Shown here piece after piece: positions 48,077 through 57,482 of a stretch of 64,000 nucleotides of DNA; the stretch's first letter is position 1; each line of letters opens with the position of its first letter. The stretch is from RGIG4097 sp937885645 (GTDB lineage: Bacteria > Bacillota > Clostridia > Christensenellales > CAG-917), in assembly GCA_937885645.1 (NCBI GenBank), contig CALABJ010000018.1, positions 124,001 through 188,000 of the forward strand, read 5' to 3'. The notes beneath the pieces were generated by a model. That model searched no databases and was not told the DNA's origin. It was given only the letters and a program-made list of their open reading frames with translations. Position numbers and translations under genes: made by a program.

Positions 48077-48108
48077 AAAAAAAGAGCGACGATTGTCGCT
48101 CTTTTTAT
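48077..48108. terminator. Second, bidirectional terminator
   Basis: GAGCGAC-GATT-GTCGCTC between an A-run and a T-run, just before hairpin array 2. Confidence 0.88.
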
Positions 48109-48110
48109 AT

Positions 48111-48290
48111 ATGAATTGATGATTTGCATCATGATTTGGTTAAACCATGATTTCTCGCTACGCTCCATGAATTGAATTGCAACCTCAACGTCCGCAGGAC
48201 AATTCATGCCGAAGGCAATTTATGAAGGATCGCCTTCAATTCATGCAACTTGTTGCAATTCATTGCGTGTTTTCAAAACGGAAAACACGC
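48111..48290. repeat. Hairpin array 2, right of the SLOG/HTH module
   Basis: Palindromes alternate with 7-base spacers. They include GATG-ATTTG-CATC, GGTT-A-AACC, GTCC-GCA-GGAC (48190-48200), GCC-GAA-GGC (48208-48216), GAAGG-ATCG-CCTTC (48224-48237) and GCAAC-TT-GTTGC (48245-48256). Spacers are ATGATTT/ATGAATT in the left part and their complements AATTCAT/AATTTAT in the right part. A larger stem (48265-48274 with 48281-48290) closes the array. No gene is present. Confidence 0.8.
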
Positions 48291-48306
48291 AGTTAGAATA
48301 CAGAAA

Positions 48307-50676
48307 TCATTTGTTATCTGCGTTGCCCACGTTGTCCTCAAAGACGATTGTTTCAACTTCTTCGTGTCTAAACGCTTTGGGGAAGAGTTTGCGCACTATT
48401 GTGCCAAAGTCACACTTGTCAACTGCCTTTTCAGTGACGAGAAGAAGTGAAGGCAACACGAAGATGACGATGAGTAGTGACACCAACGTGCCTATGCCAA
48501 GCAGGCTACCCATTGCAGCAACCGTGCCTGAAGCAAGCAGTGACAACGCAAAGCCTGTTCCCGTCAAAATAAGGCCAGAGGTCAAGACGGTGGGGAAGGT
48601 TGCGTTTTGTGCGTCAGCCATTGCGTCGAAGCGGTTGAGGAATTTGTGCCTTGTGGTGCGATATCTGTTGGTGATGACGATTGCGTAGTCAATGGTTGCG
48701 CCCATCTGCACTGCGGTGATGATGAGGTAGCCGATGAACATAACAGGGTTTCCAAGGAGGAAGGGGAAGACGAAGTTGATCCAAATTCCACCTTGAATTG
48801 CAAGGATAAGCACAAGGGGCAGAAGAATATTCTTGAAGGTGAAGAAGAGGATGATGAGCACAAAGAACAGTGAGCACACGCACACCAGCATATTGTCCTC
48901 GTCAAAGTTGGATTCCATATCGTAGCAAGCGATGCTTTCACCTGTTATGTAGAATTCCCCATAGTAGTCAGGGATATGGGCAAGGATTTCGTCAATAAAT
49001 GTGAAAGTTGCTTCACCCTCAATACCACTTGTCACGTTGAAGGTGAGGCGAGAGTAGTTTTCGCTTTCAAGATTTGCCTTTGCAAAGATCAAGGAGTCAA
49101 GGAGGCTTGCGTAGTCACCAAGCAAAATAGAGAAGCTGTCATCGCTGGCAAGATGTTCCAGCAGATCCACCACTCTGACCTTCGCATTTGGGTCTGTGAT
49201 GCCATGAGCCTCGGTATAACCGTCAAAAATGCTTTGTGCCATATTCTTCAACACATTTGACGGAATGCCTATGTCGGTGTCGCCTACAAGGCTGTTGATG
49301 AGCTCAACCACATCATCGCGAGAAAATTCATCGGTGAGATAAAGCCCTTCTGTCACCTCGATTGTTGAAAGGGCGTTGACGGAGTCAACGTTGTCGGTGA
49401 AAGAGGAGATATAGTTGGCAAGTTCACGTTCCTTTTCAGCGTTTCCTTTGGGCACTACCACAACAAGGGAGTTGAGCGTGCCAAACTCAGGCTCAATTTG
49501 CGCCTTGGCGTCCAAAATCATTGATCCGCCGTTATAGTTGAAGCCATACACGTTTTGCAGTTGACCAACGCAGGAAAGCACCACAATCACCACAAAGAGG
49601 GGCACGATGACCCATCTTGCTTTCAATATGGCTTTTGCAGGGCGTTTTATGCTGGGCACAAAAGGTCTGTGCTTTGATTTCATAAGGGGCTTGTCCAAAA
49701 GGACAAGAAGGGCAGGCATAAAGAAGACAACTGTCAAAAGGCTTGCCACAATGCTCTTGCCAAGGCTGAGACCGATTTCAACACCTATGGGCATTGTCAT
49801 AAGAAGCAACGAGCCAAGACCTGCAATGGTGGTGAGAGCACTTGAACAAATTTCAACGATACCCTTTGAAAGGGCGCGTGCCGTTGCCTCCTTTGCGTCA
49901 TAGGACTGTCTTTCTTCCATATATCTATGGAGAAGCACCACCATATAGTCAAGAGAGAGTGCCAGTTGCAGGACGAGAGAAACGAGGTTTGCGATATAAC
50001 TTATGCCGTCAAACAGCACGTTTGTGCCCATATTGATTGCCACAGCCACTGCAAAGACAATGAGCATAAGCAGGATTTCAAAATAGGTCTTTGAGGTGAA
50101 GATGAGCATCACAAGGATAAGTATGACAATGACCACGCCGATTTTCAGTATGCTTTCCTCGGTTTCCGCCTTGGTGAAGTATGAGTAGGCGGATTGACCT
50201 GTGAGATAACTTTCACGAGAGGTGCTGTCAAGGTGGTCTATTATTCTTTCAATGGTGTCAAAGCACTTGGTTGTGCTGTCGTAGTCCTTCAGGTTGACGG
50301 TGTAGAGGGCCTTGCCATTTTTGAAATTCATCTGCTCCACGTAGGTGACGTTGGCAACCCCTTCAAGCTCTTTCAATTCGCCTGCGATATCATTTGCTTC
50401 GGCGGAGTCGATATTCACCACGCAAACATAGGCCATGCCCTTGTCGTCAAACTCACGTTTCAACACGTCAAGTGCTTCTGAGGTGTAGCTGTCCTGAGGC
50501 ATTTGAGTGGTCAAGTCATATTCCACCTTGATTTGGGGGATAAGACACACGCAAGCGATTGTGAGAGCAATGAAAACTCCAAAACAAATCCATCTGCCCT
50601 TGACTATGCCGGCAGAGAATTTGTTGAGAGAGCCAGATGCTTTCTGCATAAGTTTTTCAATAACTTTGTTTTTCAT
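48307..50676 (-). CDS. MMPL/RND-family membrane transporter
   Basis: A 789-residue exporter-like protein with the MMPL duplicated layout. It has one helix near the N terminus, a large extracytoplasmic loop (about 45-170), six helices (about 175-345), one helix near 370, a second large loop (about 390-590) and five more helices. Conserved pieces are LSLDYMVVLLHRYMEER, GLGSLLLMTMPIGVE in the first half and MGATIDYAIVITNRYR in the second, where the proton-relay Asp lies. It may export lipids, peptides or drugs; no adaptor is encoded. Confidence 0.88.
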   Translation of the reverse strand: MKNKVIEKLMQKASGSLNKFSAGIVKGRWICFGVFIALTIACVCLIPQIKVEYDLTTQMPQDSYTSEALDVLKREFDDKGMAYVCVVNIDSAEANDIAGELKELEGVANVTYVEQMNFKNGKALYTVNLKDYDSTTKCFDTIERIIDHLDSTSRESYLTGQSAYSYFTKAETEESILKIGVVIVILILVMLIFTSKTYFEILLMLIVFAVAVAINMGTNVLFDGISYIANLVSLVLQLALSLDYMVVLLHRYMEERQSYDAKEATARALSKGIVEICSSALTTIAGLGSLLLMTMPIGVEIGLSLGKSIVASLLTVVFFMPALLVLLDKPLMKSKHRPFVPSIKRPAKAILKARWVIVPLFVVIVVLSCVGQLQNVYGFNYNGGSMILDAKAQIEPEFGTLNSLVVVVPKGNAEKERELANYISSFTDNVDSVNALSTIEVTEGLYLTDEFSRDDVVELINSLVGDTDIGIPSNVLKNMAQSIFDGYTEAHGITDPNAKVRVVDLLEHLASDDSFSILLGDYASLLDSLIFAKANLESENYSRLTFNVTSGIEGEATFTFIDEILAHIPDYYGEFYITGESIACYDMESNFDEDNMLVCVCSLFFVLIILFFTFKNILLPLVLILAIQGGIWINFVFPFLLGNPVMFIGYLIITAVQMGATIDYAIVITNRYRTTRHKFLNRFDAMADAQNATFPTVLTSGLILTGTGFALSLLASGTVAAMGSLLGIGTLVSLLIVIFVLPSLLLVTEKAVDKCDFGTIVRKLFPKAFRHEEVETIVFEDNVGNADNK

Positions 50677-50698
50677 TTCTTCACCAAAATCTACGTTT

Positions 50699-50728
50699 AA
50701 TATATTGCTTTTGTTGGAAAAAGGTCAA
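50699..50728 (-). promoter_or_regulatory. Promoter of the MMPL transporter gene
   Basis: On the minus strand TTGACC (50723-50728), 18-base spacer, TATATT (50699-50704). The rest of the gap up to 50906 shows nothing recognisable. Confidence 0.65.
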
Positions 50729-50906
50729 TTCGTGTGGTCAAGTAGTCAAAAGGGCAGTGCCATTTCCCCAACATAATTTTCAAGATTGTTTTGTTATTCA
50801 CCCTCAAAATTCACCGAAAAATGGATACAAAGAAGCCAAGTTATACGCATAGGCGCATAACACGTGAGAGGGTGTCTTCGTGATGGGGGGTTAGGGAGTT
50901 AAGTCA

Positions 50907-50940
50907 AGAAAAAAGCGGGCAAAACAACTTTGCCCGCTTT
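50907..50940 (-). terminator. Terminator of the double phosphoesterase gene
   Basis: AAGCGGGCAAA pairs with TTTGCCCGCTT, followed on the minus strand by TTTTTTC. Confidence 0.9.
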
Positions 50941-50948
50941 CCGCTGGT

Positions 50949-53900
50949 TTATTCTTGAGTGTGGTCAGCACCATCAGCCACTGTTTCGGGGGCAGGGGTT
51001 GATGCCTTCTTCTTTCTCTTTGCCATGACGATAGGGCCAACAATTGCGCCCACGCCCACAAGCACGCACACCACTGTGACGATTGCAATGCCCACTGTGC
51101 CGAGGCCAGATTCAACCACTGTCACATCGCCAAGATAGAAGCTGTGACCGTGAGGATCAACTGCATAGAGGCTGACAGTCTTATCCTTGCCCTTGACGTT
51201 GAGTTCATCAATGTTTGAGTAGGTCTTTCCGCCGTAAACAGCACTCAAAGTATATCCTTCGGGCAGTTCCAGTTCCATCATCTTGATTTTTGCCACAGAC
51301 ACATCAATGCCGTTGAAGAAATGGTTTTCAGCGAATGCGTTCATTGCCTTCAATGCGCCGATGGTGTAGCCGTTGTAGTAGAGCACGCCGTCCACAACCT
51401 TGACGTAGCCCACTGTTTGTTCAGTGAGGGTATGTTCAAAGGTCTTGTCGTAGTCAAGCTCATAGCTGACGTCTTCATTGTCGTTGGTGTATTCATAGAA
51501 CTTTGTGCCGATAGTGCCGAGGGTGACGTACACTGTGCCGTATTCACCGACGGGGTAGGTTTCTGCATAGACGTGATCGTGTCCGCCAAAGACCATATCA
51601 ACGCCGTATTCATCAAAGAGGGGCACAAGTTGATCTCTCATCTTCACAACTTCTGCATCGTTTGCGTGTGCGCCTGTTGAGAAGAGTGATTTGTGCATGA
51701 TGACAAAGATGAAGTCTTTATCTGTTGATGCAAGGTCGTCTTCAAGCCATTGAAGTTGCTTCTTGCCAAGACCCTTTGCAGTTGCGTCGTTGGTGTCAAG
51801 GAAGATGAAGTGACCGTCGCCGTAGTCAAATGAGTAGTAGTCTTGCAGTGCTTCACCGTAGGTGTTGTATTCAACGGTTGAAGGTTGAGTGTAGTTGAAG
51901 AACTTGTCAAGAGCAAATGAGCCTGCTTCGTGATTGCCTGCTGCAAAGAACATTGAAGTGTTTGCATAGGTGTCAATCATTGTGTTGAGGGCATATTGCC
52001 ATTGATAGAAGTTTTTGCCGTTGTCAACCATATCGCCTGCGTTGACGATGAAGTCGTATCCGCTCACTGCGGAGTTGCTGTTGATGACGTCAAACACCTC
52101 TGCGGTTTTGTCGTACATTGATTGAATCATACCTTGAGGGTCTGCAACAGCAAGGAATTCAAAGTCGCCTTCGGTCTTTGCAGTCTTGAAAGAGAAGGTG
52201 GTTGCAGTGCCGTCTTCGTTTGTGTAGAAATATTCGTTGACCTTTTCGCCGTCAGTGTTGTAATAGACGCCGTAGATGCGATATTCATATTCAGTGTCTG
52301 CATCAAGGCCTGAGATTGTCACAGTGTGCTTGTTCCAAAGGAGAACGCTGTTTTCAGGTGCGTTGAATCTATCCACTGCGGTGTAATAGACTTCTTCACC
52401 CTCTTCGTTTTCGTAGTAGGTTGCGCCGTGAGTGATGCACAGGAGACCAAGGTCGATGAGAGGGATATATTGAGGTGCTGTGAGGGTTTCAACAGTTGCA
52501 TCGCCAGAGGTGACCTTTGCATACAGATTGTTGTGTGCGTTCAAATGTGCACATCTGTCTGTTTCGTCAAAGACATTCCAGTGTTCACCGGTGAGGGTAG
52601 TCCAGTTGCTGTCGCCAACTTTGCGATATTCAACCTTTGCAAAGACTTCTTCTGCGGTGTAGTAGGAGAAGACAAAGGTGTCGTCACCGTTTACGGTGTC
52701 AAAGTTTGCAGTAAGTGAGCCGGGCAGTCTGCCGTTGACTGTTGTTGCAGTGTTTCGGTCATTTGCCTTTCCGCTGATGTATGAAACGTTTGTTTCATTG
52801 CCTCCAACTGAGAGCTTTGCAAATCCGCTGTAAGGAGCAAGAGTCAAGGGCTTTGTGGGGTCGGTGATGTCTGCAAGGTCAGGGGTGTCGTCTGAGCCGT
52901 AGCTGACAACGATATATTTTGCAATACCGCCAAGGCCCACGAAGAAGCTTTCCACAAGATAGTCATCAAGGAATCCGTCAAGGAAGCCGAGAATGTCATT
53001 GGTGTTCAGTTCAAAGCCGAGGAGGTCGCCGATCATAGGACCGAGGGCAGGAAGTGCGCCGTTGACTATGTCAACGAGGACAAAGTTGTCTGCGGTTGCT
53101 TGGATACCAAAGAGTTTAAGTGCCTTCACAAGGTCGTTGAAGCTGTCGATATCAGCATCAGTGAGAGCATATTCGCCTGTTGCCTTTGTGAAGTCAAATT
53201 TGTAGGTGAGAAGAGTTCTAAGAAGTGAATCTTCTTCAAGGTAGAGAGGATTGAGGAGAGCGTAGAGCAGTCTTTCAATCAATTCACCGCTGTCCCCTTG
53301 TGCAGCAAGGTCTTTGATTGCTGCTTGGAAGCGGACTCTGTATGTGCTGTCGTAAGGTGTATTTGCAGTGAAGTAGGGGCTGTCGGTTGAATATTCACCT
53401 TCGGGGAGTTCAAGATTTGAGAAGATTTCATTACCGCTACATGCAGAAGTGAAGATATAAACGGCCATTTCTGCCAAGGTCATAGTGCCAAGATCTTCGT
53501 CACCGAATTCAAGGCCGGTCACTGAGTCAACAACTGCCTTAACCCAACCGAGAAGGTCGTCGTAAACCATGCCGTCAAACTCATAGTCGCCGTAGCCGTT
53601 GCCGTCCTTGTCTTCGTAAAGACCGGACCACACTGTGTCAACAAGTTGATTGACCATCTTGTAGAGCACGGGCTTGTAGGGGTCAAGATTGACGATGCCT
53701 GCAATTTGGAGGCTAGGTGAGTCGGGGCCAAGGAGACCTTCAAAGAGTCCGTCAAGGGTGCCGAGGAGGAAGCCTTCATCAAGGAAGTGTGAGAGCACTC
53801 TTTCAATGAGTTGGCTGTACACTTCTTGCACGATATATCCGTTGTATGAAAGGGTGTCAAAGTCGTCGTGTTTGATGGTGTAGGTGAGATAGTTGGGGTT

Positions 53901-55556
53901 TGCTGCAATGACGTCTGCCCAAGCTGCTTCCTTGTCGGTTGCATTATTATAGGCGGTCATTGCTTGTTGATATGCATCTTCATCCCAAGGTGCGGTTGTA
54001 TACACGTGGTTTGAAGGAGTTGCTTTCAAGGGTGTAGGGCCTGCGCTGTCAAGGAGATAGAGTGAGCTGTCTGCCTTTTCAGCAAGTACGCCGTCGCAGT
54101 TGTATCTTTCAACTGAGAAAATTCTCACAGGTGAGTCAAGAGACACAAATGAGCCTGTTTGCATATCGTAGATTGTTCTGCCTTCTGCGTCAGTGTAAGT
54201 CATCACGTCAGAGGAGTGTTGGTGACCTGAAAGTGAATATCTCACTCCGAGTTCTGCAAAGACCTTTGCAATATATTCCCAGTTGTAGAAAGTGAAATCT
54301 TTGAGGATATCATCCTCAACTTCAAAGTGGGGGAGGAGATTTTGGTGGAAGCAGGCAATGAAAGTTGCTTCGTTCACGCCGTCAGTTGTGGTGGTGTTCT
54401 TGGTGAAGTCTGCGATGAAGTCCAAAAGTTCAGGGCGGAGTGTACCACCGCAAAGGTGTGAGTATCCTGAGTTGCGATACACAGGATGTCCAGCTGCAAA
54501 TGCAGCAAGGATTTCACTTTCGGTTGCATTTTCTTCAAGGATTGTCACGGTAGGATTGCCGTGTTCGTCAAGTTTTGTAAGGTGGAAAGTGTAGTCGCCG
54601 TTTTTGTAGTATTCATAGTCGGCAGGATTGACTCTGACAGGAACAAGTTCCTCAGTTTTTTCACGGAGGGTTGCATCTGCAACAATCAACTTATATGATG
54701 AGTTTGCGATTTCAACGTTGAATGAAAGTTGGCTGAATCCATCACCGATTTCAAGATATTTTGCGTGCAATGCTTCTGCGGTCAAAGGAGTGCCGGCAAG
54801 GTTTGCATCGTGTGCTTCTTGGAAGCTGTCATTGATATAGTGCAAGGTGAGGTTTTCAGCAATGGTTGAAGGTTGATATCCGCTTGTGAAAGAGGATGAC
54901 CAATATTCTTCGGGATAGATTTCATAAAGGACTGATTCATCAACTGAGGGATAGCCGAGGCCATTGTAGAGGAGTGCCCATTGTGCGGTTGTGACACCTT
55001 CTGCCACACCGTATTTGACGCCGGTTTCCTTGTCGTAAAGTGCGCCACTGCCGTTGTAGAGGTCGTGGTTGCCAACGGTTGCAAAAACTTGGAAGTTGGT
55101 GTATTTTCCGCCCAACTTACGGACTTCGTTTTGAAGATATCTCAGTGAGTTTGCCACGTCACGATGAGCAACACGCTCGCCGTTTTTGGTCAAGTCGCCT
55201 GTCGCAAAGACGTAGATGGGAAGTGTGCCTTCTTTTGCCATATCGAGCAGACGCATAACGTTGGCGTAGAGGATGTTGCCACTTTCCATAACCAGCTTTG
55301 TGTCAACAGTTGTTGATTGATAGAAGTCGCTGGTTTTGAAGTCTTCCGCTGTGACGTCTTGATAGCAATAGTCAAGGGGGAAGTAGTGAATATCGCTGGT
55401 GTGAGCCACGCTAAATTCACCGATTTTTGTGCCTGAAGGAGTGTTGTCTGCGCTTGCCACGTCGCCACTTACAGCAAAGGCTGTGGTGAGGATGAGGGTC
55501 AGTGCCAACACTGCGATGAGCACCGTTGATGCGGATTTAAGGTTGAGTTTTCTCAT
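50949..55556 (-). CDS. Very large cell-surface protein with two metallophosphoesterase domains
   Basis: A 1535-residue exported protein. The signal peptide covers residues 1-36. The first calcineurin-like phosphoesterase domain has HTSDIHYFP (52-60), TGDLTKNGE, VGNHDLYNG (161-169) and SGHQHSSD. A long mixed middle region (about 560-1000) has no clear homology. A fibronectin-III or purple-acid-phosphatase N-terminal-like domain (about 1010-1125) leads into the second phosphoesterase (1130-1335) with VADPQG, NAGDMVDNG, AAGNHEAG and FGGHDHVYAE. One transmembrane helix (about 1488-1511) precedes a basic stop and short tail. Two complete active sites in one surface protein suggest processing of polymeric or varied phosphoesters. 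AGGATATT precedes the ATG. Confidence 0.85.
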   Translation of the reverse strand: MRKLNLKSASTVLIAVLALTLILTTAFAVSGDVASADNTPSGTKIGEFSVAHTSDIHYFPLDYCYQDVTAEDFKTSDFYQSTTVDTKLVMESGNILYANVMRLLDMAKEGTLPIYVFATGDLTKNGERVAHRDVANSLRYLQNEVRKLGGKYTNFQVFATVGNHDLYNGSGALYDKETGVKYGVAEGVTTAQWALLYNGLGYPSVDESVLYEIYPEEYWSSSFTSGYQPSTIAENLTLHYINDSFQEAHDANLAGTPLTAEALHAKYLEIGDGFSQLSFNVEIANSSYKLIVADATLREKTEELVPVRVNPADYEYYKNGDYTFHLTKLDEHGNPTVTILEENATESEILAAFAAGHPVYRNSGYSHLCGGTLRPELLDFIADFTKNTTTTDGVNEATFIACFHQNLLPHFEVEDDILKDFTFYNWEYIAKVFAELGVRYSLSGHQHSSDVMTYTDAEGRTIYDMQTGSFVSLDSPVRIFSVERYNCDGVLAEKADSSLYLLDSAGPTPLKATPSNHVYTTAPWDEDAYQQAMTAYNNATDKEAAWADVIAANPNYLTYTIKHDDFDTLSYNGYIVQEVYSQLIERVLSHFLDEGFLLGTLDGLFEGLLGPDSPSLQIAGIVNLDPYKPVLYKMVNQLVDTVWSGLYEDKDGNGYGDYEFDGMVYDDLLGWVKAVVDSVTGLEFGDEDLGTMTLAEMAVYIFTSACSGNEIFSNLELPEGEYSTDSPYFTANTPYDSTYRVRFQAAIKDLAAQGDSGELIERLLYALLNPLYLEEDSLLRTLLTYKFDFTKATGEYALTDADIDSFNDLVKALKLFGIQATADNFVLVDIVNGALPALGPMIGDLLGFELNTNDILGFLDGFLDDYLVESFFVGLGGIAKYIVVSYGSDDTPDLADITDPTKPLTLAPYSGFAKLSVGGNETNVSYISGKANDRNTATTVNGRLPGSLTANFDTVNGDDTFVFSYYTAEEVFAKVEYRKVGDSNWTTLTGEHWNVFDETDRCAHLNAHNNLYAKVTSGDATVETLTAPQYIPLIDLGLLCITHGATYYENEEGEEVYYTAVDRFNAPENSVLLWNKHTVTISGLDADTEYEYRIYGVYYNTDGEKVNEYFYTNEDGTATTFSFKTAKTEGDFEFLAVADPQGMIQSMYDKTAEVFDVINSNSAVSGYDFIVNAGDMVDNGKNFYQWQYALNTMIDTYANTSMFFAAGNHEAGSFALDKFFNYTQPSTVEYNTYGEALQDYYSFDYGDGHFIFLDTNDATAKGLGKKQLQWLEDDLASTDKDFIFVIMHKSLFSTGAHANDAEVVKMRDQLVPLFDEYGVDMVFGGHDHVYAETYPVGEYGTVYVTLGTIGTKFYEYTNDNEDVSYELDYDKTFEHTLTEQTVGYVKVVDGVLYYNGYTIGALKAMNAFAENHFFNGIDVSVAKIKMMELELPEGYTLSAVYGGKTYSNIDELNVKGKDKTVSLYAVDPHGHSFYLGDVTVVESGLGTVGIAIVTVVCVLVGVGAIVGPIVMAKRKKKASTPAPETVADGADHTQE

Positions 55557-55588
55557 AATATCCTGCCTATAAATAATATTATAGAAAA

Positions 55589-55617
55589 ATTATAGTATAT
55601 AATTTAACCATTTTCAA
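55589..55617 (-). promoter_or_regulatory. Promoter of the double phosphoesterase gene
   Basis: On the minus strand TTGAAA (55612-55617), 17-base spacer, TATAAT (55589-55594). Confidence 0.85.
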
Positions 55618-55743
55618 GAGGGAAATGGAGAAAAATCATCAATTAATAAAACTTTTTTTCAGCGATTTTTTCTTCATAATCAGTTGAAAAATCAATTTTC
55701 CAACAAAAACCGCCAAATTTGTTGATTATTTCAATGTTGACTC

Positions 55744-55772
55744 TTGCAAAAGAACTGAAAAAGAAGTATAAT
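55744..55772 (+). promoter_or_regulatory. Promoter of the lipoprotein gene
   Basis: TTGCAA at 55744-55749, 17-base spacer, TATAAT at 55767-55772. Confidence 0.82.
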
Positions 55773-55834
55773 AAACTTTAGTTGTAAAGGGATTCCCTTG
55801 CTCCAATAAAACAGCCTTTTGGCAAAAGGAAATT

Positions 55835-57085
55835 ATGAGAAAATCAAGAAAAGCAGTTTCAACAATTGCAATTTGCGCAGTGCTGGTGCTCATTATATCA
55901 CTGGCAGTTGTGCTGTCAGCATGCTCACCTAAGGGTTCTATTGATATGAGCAATCCTTTCTCCTCAGCAGCAGGAATGAAGCCCGGCTCATACACCATCA
56001 TTGACAACGGTGACGGCACTTACAATTACGTTCTCAAAGACGCCAGCGAAATGCCCGCCCGCACAGTCAATTATGAGATCCCCACCGATCCCGATGCAGT
56101 GAAAGAGCTTGCATACACCCTCTATCAAATCGGCAACAAGACTATGGTGACAGTGCCTTACGCCAGCTATTTTGAAACTGGTGTCAACAGCAGCAAAATG
56201 GGAGATACACTTCTCCCTCTCGTATTCAACACAGTTGACTGCCGCAACAACGTCACTGGCGAACACTTCCGTCAAACACTTCAAGTTGTTGATGGCGAAG
56301 CAGAGCTTGGTGGCTTAGCGCCTCTCATGGCAGGTCTTTCAGAGTCAGGTCAAAGATGGTACGTCACAGCTGTGAACGGAGCAAGCAATTTCTACAAGAC
56401 AACCAAATTCCTCAAGGACGTTGAACCCAGAGAATTTGACTGGTCAAAGGACGAAGGCACCAAAGGCTTTGAAACAAAGAGATACAACATTTCAGTCAAC
56501 GCAATCCCTTACACAGCATCAGGCTATAAGGGCAAAATCAACGGACAAGATGCAACAGAAGCCAACGTCAACGGTATGCAATGGGTTTACGACGAAGAAA
56601 CCGGCTACTCAGTCCCCACCTACGTTGACGGCGGTGGCAGACGTATCGGCTATGAAAAGACCGACCAACACATCTTCTTCTCAACAGGCGATGATGCAAA
56701 CAAATATGATGCAGAAGGCAACCTCGTCGAAGAAGACTATTACAACACAATCGTTTCCGCAACAGTAGAATACAATGCAGAAGGTGGCTACTACGTGGTC
56801 CACATGGTCATGGACAGCACCAAGCCATACACCCACATCGACACCAACTGGGCACTTCAAGACAACAAGGGCGCAAAGGACCCCACCGCAAGATTCACAA
56901 GATTTGAAGTGACTTTCGAACTCTGGGACAACGGCTATTTCAAACAATGGGAAATGTGGGAAGACTGGGATGCACCCAAAGCACATGGTCTTCTTCACAT
57001 GTCAGCAGAACAATACTACTTGACAGTGTTCAGCTATGATGAAATGGATGCAGATTTCTCAGACTACTATGTCCCTGCAAACTAA
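55835..57085 (+). CDS. Lipoprotein of unknown function
   Basis: A 416-residue exported protein. The signal peptide ends in the lipobox VVLSACSPK with the modified cysteine near residue 30. The mature part is rich in Tyr, Asp, Thr and aromatic residues (FETKRYNISVNAIPYTASGY, FELWDNGYFKQWEMWEDWD), suggesting a beta-rich fold, possibly carbohydrate- or protein-binding. No catalytic motif is recognised. AAGGAAATT precedes the ATG, and it is a single-gene unit. Confidence 0.7.
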   Translation: MRKSRKAVSTIAICAVLVLIISLAVVLSACSPKGSIDMSNPFSSAAGMKPGSYTIIDNGDGTYNYVLKDASEMPARTVNYEIPTDPDAVKELAYTLYQIGNKTMVTVPYASYFETGVNSSKMGDTLLPLVFNTVDCRNNVTGEHFRQTLQVVDGEAELGGLAPLMAGLSESGQRWYVTAVNGASNFYKTTKFLKDVEPREFDWSKDEGTKGFETKRYNISVNAIPYTASGYKGKINGQDATEANVNGMQWVYDEETGYSVPTYVDGGGRRIGYEKTDQHIFFSTGDDANKYDAEGNLVEEDYYNTIVSATVEYNAEGGYYVVHMVMDSTKPYTHIDTNWALQDNKGAKDPTARFTRFEVTFELWDNGYFKQWEMWEDWDAPKAHGLLHMSAEQYYLTVFSYDEMDADFSDYYVPAN

Positions 57086-57133
57086 TTGAACGGATTAGAA
57101 CACTGAAAACTCAATATTTTGTCAATACAAATC

Positions 57134-57166
57134 AAAAAAAGGGCAGGCTTAAAAGTCTGCCTTTTT
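57134..57166 (+). terminator. Terminator of the lipoprotein gene
   Basis: GGCAGGC and GTCTGCC arms with TTAAAA between them, A-run before and TTTTT after. Confidence 0.8.
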
Positions 57167-57210
57167 GTTTCCACTGAAATCAGCAATCTAAACTTGTCAA
57201 AAATTGGGTA

Positions 57211-57239
57211 TTGATTTTTTGTCAAGGATATGCTACTAT
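57211..57239 (+). promoter_or_regulatory. Promoter of the candidate ncRNA
   Basis: TTGATT at 57211-57216, 17-base spacer, TACTAT at 57234-57239. Confidence 0.75.
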
Positions 57240-57245
57240 ATGCTT

Positions 57246-57459
57246 GCAAGGACATCTTGCACCATAGTGGTGTCGTAATGAACCTCACTATCTGAAAAGG
57301 AACGACGGGTCCATATAGGCAATGTCAGGCCTCGTAATCGCGTATGCGCACTGGAAGACAAACGCCGTAGGCAGTCGGTATCCACCCTGCACCTGCAGGT
57401 TTTCAAATGGCACCACTCTTTGTCAACACAGCGGAGCAACAATGCTCCGCAAATTTTTT
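57246..57459 (+). ncRNA. Candidate structured non-coding RNA of about 214 bases
   Basis: The stretch has a promoter at one end and a strong terminator (GCGGAGC-AACAAT-GCTCCGC, 57431-57450, then T-run) at the other, with no coding frame of note between. Distant segments pair into a rod: AGTGGTG near the 5' end with CACCACT near the 3' end, GAACCT with AGGTTTTC, and GGGT-CC-ATA with TAT-CC-ACCC. A long rod of interrupted helices is reminiscent of 6S RNA, but I see no sequence match to known 6S, SRP, tmRNA, RNase P or riboswitch cores. It could also be a leader of the gene at 57483, ended by the terminator. Confidence 0.5.
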
Positions 57460-57482
57460 AAATCACTAGCGGAGGTATTGAA

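Noticed and set aside
50677..50906. Possible gene between the MMPL transporter and the double phosphoesterase
   Set aside because: Apart from the MMPL promoter I see no frame with a ribosome site and no structured element.
57246..57459. Mini-ykkC (guanidine-II) riboswitch or SRP RNA
   Set aside because: An ACGA string and a GTCAGG string occur, but not within the required stem-loops.
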